A stretch of 14,029 nt of DNA from Rhodospirillaceae bacterium (GTDB taxonomy: Bacteria > Pseudomonadota > Alphaproteobacteria > UBA11136): assembly GCA_002686135.1 (NCBI GenBank), contig NZAO01000062.1:19060-33088 (forward strand), read 5' to 3'. Below are positions 9,643-14,029 of this stretch, in pieces. Both the position numbers and the translations under genes were made by a program. Every line of letters begins with the position of its first letter. The stretch's first letter is position 1. A model generated the notes under the pieces. That model was given only the letters and a program-made list of their open reading frames with translations, did not search any database and was not told the DNA's origin.

Positions 9643-10824
9643 TTAGGGGGCCTTGGCGGGTTGCGCCGGGTCAGGTTTCGCCAAGCCGATCATGCCGCGC
9701 TCGCGGTAGAAGCGCGCCGCACCCGGATGCAGGGGGACGGTGAGGCCGTCGAGGGCTGTCTTCAGGCGGATCATCTCGCCCAGGGGGTGGCCGTCCTTGA
9801 GGATGGTCAGCACGTTATCGTGCCACAGGGCCTTTGTGATGGCGTACACCCGGCCCTCGGGAACCTCCGCCGAGACCAGCCACTGGGCGCCGACGCCCAG
9901 AGTCCAGGTATGATCCACCCCCTCGTAGACTCCCCTGGCAATGATCGTCTGGACGAAGAAGGGATCGTTTTTGCGTATTTTCTTCGATTGGCTGCCGGCA
10001 ATGGGAACCAATGCGATGGGGATGGCCCGGGCAAGGTCGGCGATGGCCGTCACCGGGCTTCCAGCCACCAGGAAAAAAGCGTCCAGCGTTCCCTCGCGCA
10101 GCCCGTCCGCGGCCTCGCCGGGAGGCAGATAGAGGGGCTTCATATCCTTCCGGGTAAGCCCGTAGCCCTTGAGCACCAGGAGAACGCTGGCCAGGGTGCC
10201 TGATTCCGGCTCGCCCAGGGAGACCCGTTTTTTCTGCAGGTTGAAGACGCTCTTGATGCCCTTATCCGCCCGCACCACAAGATGGACGTTTTCGGGAAAC
10301 AGATTGGCGATGGCGCGCAGGGTTTCCCCCAGCGGCTTCTTGTTCTTGTCTTTGTTGTTCTTGCCCTTGGCTTTCTTCTTTTTTGCGAAGACCTTGGTCC
10401 CGGTGAGCGCCCAATGGGCCACATCGGCCTGGCTCAACCCGGATTCGAGCTCGCCGTCGGCGATGGCCTCGATATTGGCCACCGAGCCTTCGGTGGACTG
10501 GGCCACGGCGATCATCCCCGGTACGCCACAACTGCCGCCCCTGTCGCAGGCCCTGGAGCCAGGGGGATTGCTAATGGCGCTGGCGATGAGCCCGCCGATG
10601 GGGAAATAGGTGCCGCTGGTGGCGCCGGTACCGATGCGGAAGAAGGTGATGTCCTCGCCGTTTTCTGCCGGGTCCACCTCGCCCAAGGCCAGGCCGGTAA
10701 AGAAAAGGCCGGTGAGGAGAAAGACAGTAAGCAGGACCGCCAGCGTCAGCGGCGCGCGGGGCCATAACCGCACAGCGTGGTGGGAGAAACCACCCTTGGG
10801 GGAGTCCCGCAATGTTGTTTTCAC
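9643..10824 (-). CDS. TAXI-family TRAP transporter solute-binding protein
   Basis: Periplasmic or membrane-tethered binding protein of the TAXI branch of TRAP transporters; ligands of this branch are often glutamate-like or dicarboxylic acids, but none can be assigned. The 393-residue product has a 24-residue basic N-terminus, a hydrophobic segment (about 25-47) that is a signal peptide or anchor, then the family start FFRIGTGATSGTYFPIGGLI (61-80). Two Cys (93, 99) in CDRGGSCG may form a disulfide. Next come VAQSTEGSVANIEAI (107-121), LSQADVAHWALTG (130-142), LRAIANLFPENVHLVV (169-184), and near the end HPGAARFYRERGMIG. A lysine-rich stretch (148-163) widens a loop. The start is GTG at 10824, read as Met; GAAGGA lies only two bases before it, which is unusually close, so the exact start is less certain. 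No DctQ/DctM permease is in the window, although TAXI proteins need one. Confidence 0.9.
   Translation of the reverse strand: MKTTLRDSPKGGFSHHAVRLWPRAPLTLAVLLTVFLLTGLFFTGLALGEVDPAENGEDITFFRIGTGATSGTYFPIGGLIASAISNPPGSRACDRGGSCGVPGMIAVAQSTEGSVANIEAIADGELESGLSQADVAHWALTGTKVFAKKKKAKGKNNKDKNKKPLGETLRAIANLFPENVHLVVRADKGIKSVFNLQKKRVSLGEPESGTLASVLLVLKGYGLTRKDMKPLYLPPGEAADGLREGTLDAFFLVAGSPVTAIADLARAIPIALVPIAGSQSKKIRKNDPFFVQTIIARGVYEGVDHTWTLGVGAQWLVSAEVPEGRVYAITKALWHDNVLTILKDGHPLGEMIRLKTALDGLTVPLHPGAARFYRERGMIGLAKPDPAQPAKAP
10336..10383 (-). other. Lysine-rich low-complexity insertion within the TAXI gene
   Basis: Residues 148-163 read KKKKAKGKNNKDKNKK, about ten lysines in sixteen residues. The DNA is almost purely purine on the coding strand and lower in GC than its surroundings. 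It sits between the conserved ADVAHWALTG and LRAIANLFPE blocks, where relatives usually have a short loop. Confidence 0.8.
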
Positions 10825-10893
10825 ATTCCTTCACCCTGGGATTGTGATGTGTTGAGCCACCGGCAAGGGCGGCGGGGAAACTTACTTCGTGAA

Positions 10894-10922
10894 ATAATCA
10901 CGCAAAATCATGGCGATTCCAA
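10894..10922 (-). promoter_or_regulatory. Candidate promoter of the TAXI gene with overlapping dyads
   Basis: On the minus strand TTGGAA (10922-10917) is followed after 17 bases by GATTAT (10899-10894), four of six matches in each box. The -35 lies in the dyad CCAAGG-N9-CCTTGG and the -10 in CGTGA-N5-TCACG, so either could be an operator. The leader to the GTG would be about 65 bases. This is a weak call based on spacing alone. Confidence 0.3.
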
Positions 10923-10962
10923 GGCGTCTTGATCCTTGGCCAAAGCCGGAGCGAAAAAGACC

Positions 10963-10982
10963 AAAAAATTCCCGAAAACGGG
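10963..10982 (-). terminator. Possible rho-independent terminator upstream of the TAXI gene
   Basis: Reading on the minus strand: CCCG, TTTT loop, CGGG, then AA and six T. The stem is only four GC pairs, so strength is doubtful. It lies about 190 bases after the tRNA and just before the candidate TAXI promoter, a sensible place to stop readthrough. Confidence 0.4.
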
Positions 10983-11141
10983 TGCGGCGCAGAATCGACT
11001 CCAGCAACCACACTCATGCCGTTGACCGAGAACAAGAAAAGCGCGTCTAGGAGCCAATTTGGAGAGTTTTTCAACAGCCTCAGCCAGAGGCGGAAAAGTG
11101 GGGGAAAGGGTGGGGGAAATATGCGCTCATAAGCAACAAAG

Positions 11142-11161
11142 CTCCATAAAAAACAATGGAG
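11142..11161 (-). terminator. Hairpin just downstream of tRNA-Ser
   Basis: CTCCAT and ATGGAG form a six-pair stem around an eight-base T-rich loop (minus strand). It starts about 13 bases after the tRNA 3' end and is followed by the T-rich CTTTGTTGCTT rather than a clean T run. It may terminate or help process the tRNA transcript. Confidence 0.4.
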
Positions 11162-11174
11162 TAGGTAGAAAAAT

Positions 11175-11264
11175 TGGCGGAGGGAGTGGGATTCGAACCC
11201 ACGGTACGCGTAAACGCACACACGCTTTCCAAGCGTGCGCCTTAAGCCACTCGGCCATCCCTCC
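11175..11264 (-). tRNA. tRNA-Ser (anticodon GGA)
   Basis: A complete type II tRNA that reads UCC and UCU serine codons. The acceptor arms GGAGGGA and TCCCTCC pair perfectly over seven bases, with discriminator G and a genomically encoded CCA at 11177-11175. The D arm holds GCCGAGTGGCTTAAGGC. The anticodon stem CACGC/GCGTG encloses the loop TTGGAAA, with the anticodon at 11230-11228. A long variable arm follows, as expected for serine tRNAs, then the T arm with GGTTCGAATCC. It lies 80 bases downstream of lepA on the same strand. A frame on the same strand that translates across it is an artefact. Confidence 0.97.
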
Positions 11265-11272
11265 AGTAGAAG

Positions 11273-11320
11273 CGCGGTTGCGGTGGCAAAATACCCAAGC
11301 CCAGCCACCCTTGCAACGCG
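11273..11320 (-). repeat. Imperfect inverted repeat between lepA and tRNA-Ser
   Basis: CGCGGTTGCGGTGG (11273-11286) and CCACCCTTGCAACGCG (11305-11320) pair with small bulges around an 18-base loop. There is no T tract, so it is not a clear terminator for lepA. It encloses the tRNA promoter candidate and could also fold in RNA read through from lepA. Confidence 0.45.
11288..11316 (-). promoter_or_regulatory. Candidate promoter of tRNA-Ser
   Basis: On the minus strand TTGCAA (11316-11311), exactly 17 bases, then TATTTT (11293-11288); each box matches the sigma-70 consensus at four of six positions. The tRNA 5' end is 23 bases past the -10 box, leaving a leader of about 15 bases for RNase P to remove. 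Confidence 0.45.
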
Positions 11321-11344
11321 GCATATGATTTGTGAGAGATTTAC

Positions 11345-13147
11345 CTATTTATCGCCGGTCTTCAAAGCTTGAATGAAGGCCGACTGGGGAATTTCCACGC
11401 TGCCGAACTGGCGCATCTTCTTCTTGCCCTTCTTTTGTTTCTCCAACAACTTGCGCTTGCGCGTGATGTCGCCGCCATAGCATTTAGCTGTCACGTCCTT
11501 ACGCATGGCTGAGATGGTTTCCCGCGCGATGACGTTGCCGCCAATGGTGGCCTGGATGGGAATCTTGAAAAGCTGGCGCGGGATGAGCTCCTTCAGGCGG
11601 GAACAGATAAGCCGCCCGCGGACTAGCGCGTTTTCATGGTGGGTGATAAAGGCCAGGGCGTCCACCGGCTCGGCGTTGACCAGCACCGAAACCTTCACCA
11701 AGTTGCCCTCGCAATACTCCGCGATTTCGTAGTCGAAGCTGGCATAGCCCCGGGTTACCGATTTGAGACGGTCATAAAAATCGAATACCACCTCGTTCAA
11801 GGGGAGGTGGTAGACGGCCATGGCGCGGCTGCCAGCATAGGTGAGGTCCACTTGTTCACCGCGGCGGTCGGTGCACAATTGCAGCACAGAACCCAGATAG
11901 TCGTCGGGCACCAGGATGGTGGCCTTGATCCAGGGCTCCTCGATGCGTTCTATATGCACCGGGTCGGGCATGTCGGCGGGATTATGCAGTTCCAGCACCT
12001 CGCCTTTGGTGGTGTGGATGCGGTAGACCACGCTGGGCGCGGTGGTGATGAGCTCGAGGTTAAACTCGCGCTCCAGTCGCTCCTGGATAATCTCCAGATG
12101 CAACAGCCCCAGAAAGCCGCAGCGGAAGCCCAGCCCCAGGGCGGCGGAGGTTTCCGGCTCGTAGTCGAAACTGGCGTCGTTGAGGCGGAGCTTGGCGAGA
12201 CTGTCACGCAGATCGTCGTAATCGGCGGTGTCGAGCGGAAAGAGACCGCAGAACACCACCGGCACGCTGGGCTTGAAGCCGGGTAGGGGGTTGGCAGTGG
12301 GGGTCTTGTGGTTGGTCAGGGTGTCGCCCACCCGGCAATCGGCCACGTGCTTGATGGCGGCGGTGATGAAGCCAATCTCGCCGGAACCCAGCGTGTCAAC
12401 ATCCTCGGGTTTGGGCGTGAAGACGCCCACGCGCTCCACCGTATAGACTCCACCGCTGGCCATCATGCGCACCTTCATGCCCTTGCGCACGGCGCCGTCG
12501 CGCACTCGCAACAGGATCACCACGCCGAGATAGGGATCGTACCAGCTGTCCACCAGCAGCGCCTTTAAAGGTACCGACGCCTCACCCTCCGGCAGCGGCA
12601 AGCTGGTCACCAGGGCTTCCAGCACTGCATCCACGCCAGCCCCGGTCTTGGCCGAGATTTCCAGCGCGGCCGAGGCGTCGATGCCGATCACGTCCTCGAT
12701 CTGGGCGCGGATGCGCTCCGGTTCAGCCGCCGGCAGGTCGATTTTGTTCAGTACCGGCACAATCTCGTGGTCGTTTTCGATGGCCTGGTAGACATTGGCC
12801 AGGGTCTGGGCCTCCACCCCCTGGCTGGCGTCTACCACCAGCAGCGAGCCCTCACAGGCGGCCAGCGAGCGGCTTACCTCGTAGGAAAAATCCACATGGC
12901 CCGGCGTGTCCATGAGATTGAGGATATAGGTCTCGCCGTCCTGCGCCTTGTAGGACAGGCGTACCGTCTGGGCCTTGATGGTGATGCCGCGTTCGCGCTC
13001 GATATCCATATTGTCGAGTACCTGTTCCTGCATCTCGCGGTCGGAGAGGCCGCCGCAAATCTGGATCAGGCGGTCAGCCAGCGTCGACTTGCCATGATCG
13101 ATATGGGCGATGATGGCGAAGTTACGGATACGGAAAAGGTCAGTCAT
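11345..13147 (-). CDS. lepA: Elongation factor 4 (LepA), ribosomal back-translocase GTPase
   Basis: A ribosome-binding GTPase that acts on stalled or mis-translocated ribosomes and has been linked to initiation and ribosome assembly; cytoplasmic with some membrane association. The 600-residue length is normal. The G domain has G1 AHIDHGKST (14-22), G2 RGIT (53-56), G3 DTPGH (80-84) and G4 NKID (134-137). Domain II and the EF-G-like domains III and V follow; [21 protein letters not shown] is the family block in domain III. The LepA-specific C-terminal domain ends with the lysine-rich [19 protein letters not shown] region before ALKTGDK. The ATG at 13147 gives the conserved start [20 protein letters not shown], yet the bases just before it (CACCTAACCCC) contain no ribosome site. 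It follows pheT by 57 bases and is probably co-transcribed with it. The stop is TAG at 11347-11345. Confidence 0.98.
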   Translation of the reverse strand: MTDLFRIRNFAIIAHIDHGKSTLADRLIQICGGLSDREMQEQVLDNMDIERERGITIKAQTVRLSYKAQDGETYILNLMDTPGHVDFSYEVSRSLAACEGSLLVVDASQGVEAQTLANVYQAIENDHEIVPVLNKIDLPAAEPERIRAQIEDVIGIDASAALEISAKTGAGVDAVLEALVTSLPLPEGEASVPLKALLVDSWYDPYLGVVILLRVRDGAVRKGMKVRMMASGGVYTVERVGVFTPKPEDVDTLGSGEIGFITAAIKHVADCRVGDTLTNHKTPTANPLPGFKPSVPVVFCGLFPLDTADYDDLRDSLAKLRLNDASFDYEPETSAALGLGFRCGFLGLLHLEIIQERLEREFNLELITTAPSVVYRIHTTKGEVLELHNPADMPDPVHIERIEEPWIKATILVPDDYLGSVLQLCTDRRGEQVDLTYAGSRAMAVYHLPLNEVVFDFYDRLKSVTRGYASFDYEIAEYCEGNLVKVSVLVNAEPVDALAFITHHENALVRGRLICSRLKELIPRQLFKIPIQATIGGNVIARETISAMRKDVTAKCYGGDITRKRKLLEKQKKGKKKMRQFGSVEIPQSAFIQALKTGDK

Positions 13148-13204
13148 GGGGTTAGGTGTCGGATTCCGTGCTCGCCGGCATGATCTCCGCCTGGGCCCGA
13201 AAAA

Positions 13205-14029
13205 TCATCCGCGCAGGCGGGCGCCGGTGGCCTTGGCCACAACGGCAGTGATCTTATCCCCTACTGCTTCGATTTCCTCGTCGGTGAGGGTCTTTGACCG
13301 GGGCTGGAGGGTAACCGCCAAGGCCAGGGATTTCTCGCCTTCAGCCACGCCCTCGCCGGTGTAGAGGTCGAACACGTCCACGTCCGCGATCAGGCCCGTC
13401 TTCTTGTCCACCCCCATCACCGCGGAGACCAACGCCGCCGCGCTCACGTCTGCGTCCACCACGAAGGCGAAATCACGCACCACCGATTGAAAGGGCGAGG
13501 GGTCAAGGAGATCCCGGGTCTTGGCTTTCTTCTTTTTGGGTTCCGGCACCTCATTGAGAAAAAGCTCGAATCCCGCCGCCGAGCCCTTTACGTCGAGGCG
13601 TGACAGAATGCCGGGATGGATCTCGCCGAAATGAGCAAGCACCGTTTTCGGACCCTTAGGCTTCACCGCTAGACACAGGCTTCCCGAGCGGCCGGGGTGG
13701 TACCAGGAGGGAGCGTCGTCGGTGGCATCAAGCACGTCTGCCGCCACCCCGCACACGGCCAGGGCGGCTAGGGCGTCGGCCTTGGCGTCGAAGGCGTCCA
13801 CCGGGCGCGTTTCGCCCGACCAGTGGCGCACACCCGTGGCCTCCGAGCGCAGCCCCGCAGCCAGTTGCGCCTGGCCCTCGGGGGAGGCATCGGCATAGGC
13901 TGGTCCGATCTCGAAGAGGGCACAATCCCCCTGTCCCCGTGCCTGGTTCCAGGCCGCGGCGGTGAGAAGGTTTGGCAGTATAGCGGGCCGCATCACATCG
14001 AGATCAGCGCTGATGGGATTGACCAGAGT
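13205..14029 (-). CDS. pheT: Phenylalanine-tRNA ligase beta subunit, C-terminal part (cut by window edge)
   Basis: Structural and editing subunit of the alpha2-beta2 enzyme that charges tRNA-Phe. Only the last 274 residues are present; the frame is open through the window edge. The first visible residues, TLVNPISADLDVMRPAILPNLL, match the conserved NPIS...MRPSLLPGLL block of the catalytic-like core. FEIGPAY follows about 25 residues later. Near the C-terminus SPFQSVVRDFAFVVDADV opens the ferredoxin-fold anticodon-binding domain, which contains VDVFDLYTGEGVAEGEKSLALAV and ends TGARLRG. A lysine-rich linker (EPKKKKAKTRD) sits before that domain, as in other alphaproteobacterial versions. An ATG-like start near 13996 is only an internal codon. 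pheS and the rest of pheT should lie to the right. lepA follows after 57 bases. Confidence 0.95.
   Translation of the reverse strand, partial: TLVNPISADLDVMRPAILPNLLTAAAWNQARGQGDCALFEIGPAYADASPEGQAQLAAGLRSEATGVRHWSGETRPVDAFDAKADALAALAVCGVAADVLDATDDAPSWYHPGRSGSLCLAVKPKGPKTVLAHFGEIHPGILSRLDVKGSAAGFELFLNEVPEPKKKKAKTRDLLDPSPFQSVVRDFAFVVDADVSAAALVSAVMGVDKKTGLIADVDVFDLYTGEGVAEGEKSLALAVTLQPRSKTLTDEEIEAVGDKITAVVAKATGARLRG

Larger units (their letters stand above)
10825..11174. other. 350-base gap between tRNA-Ser and the TAXI gene
   Basis: No reading frame here resembles a protein I know. The gap holds, in minus-strand order: a hairpin just after the tRNA (11142-11161); a near-perfect tandem 10-base repeat GTGGGGGAAA at 11098-11107 and 11110-11119; a dyad GCCTC-AGCCA-GAGGC (11077-11091); a GC hairpin followed by six T (10963-10982); a dyad CCAAGG-N9-CCTTGG (10919-10939); and CGTGA-AATAA-TCACG (10888-10902). 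The last two overlap a candidate promoter for the TAXI gene. The remainder is unexplained; a small RNA cannot be excluded, but nothing in the sequence demands one. Confidence 0.5.

Noticed and set aside
9619-10767. Plus-strand frames opposite the TAXI gene
   Set aside because: They are antisense to a conserved protein and show no recognisable domain.
10898-11308. Minus-strand frame of 136 codons across tRNA-Ser
   Set aside because: Part of it (GWPSGLRRTLGKR, GFESHSLRQ) is the well-known false translation of a type II tRNA.
11636-12568. Plus-strand frames opposite lepA
   Set aside because: They are shadows of the highly conserved lepA coding strand.
13505-13560. Lysine-rich linker in PheT as an unusual insertion
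   Set aside because: Alphaproteobacterial PheT proteins commonly have a Lys/Ala-rich linker before the C-terminal anticodon-binding domain.

Overview
The window looks like ordinary chromosomal sequence from a GC-rich alphaproteobacterium, probably near the Rhodospirillales; the lineage is inferred from gene content and protein style. kdsB shows a Gram-negative LPS maker. The membrane-anchored CycM-type cytochrome c diverging from kdsB-pheA, a YejABEF transporter, a HisN-type histidinol phosphatase, a TAXI solute-binding protein and pheT-lepA all fit that group. I see no insertion sequence, phage gene, CRISPR array or toxin-antitoxin pair.

Layout. Bases 1-1364 (minus): kdsB, then prephenate dehydratase (pheA), which runs off the left edge. 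Bases 1471-2070 (plus): a diverging membrane-anchored mono-haem cytochrome c. Bases 2159-8829 (plus): a compact block hisN-yejA-yejB-yejE-yejF with one-base and four-base overlaps and gaps of 2 and 11 bases, so it reads as one operon: a phosphatase gene followed by a complete peptide ABC importer (binding protein, two permeases, double ATPase). Bases 8962-9609 (plus): a glutathione S-transferase with its own promoter-like box. Bases 9643-10824 (minus, convergent): a TAXI-family TRAP solute-binding protein with no TRAP permease nearby. Bases 10825-11174: a 350-base gap with several short dyads and terminator-like hairpins but no credible gene. Bases 11175-11264 (minus): tRNA-Ser(GGA) with encoded CCA. 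Bases 11345-14029 (minus): lepA, preceded by the 3' part of pheT, which runs off the right edge.

Functionally these are mostly housekeeping genes: Phe and His biosynthesis, Kdo activation, respiration, peptide uptake and translation. I found no convincing undescribed system. The points most worth a second look are the YejA protein with a C-terminal transmembrane tail, which would make it a membrane-tethered binding protein; the orphan TAXI protein with a lysine-rich insertion; the overlap of hisN with yejA; and the structured 350-base gap between tRNA-Ser and the TAXI gene.
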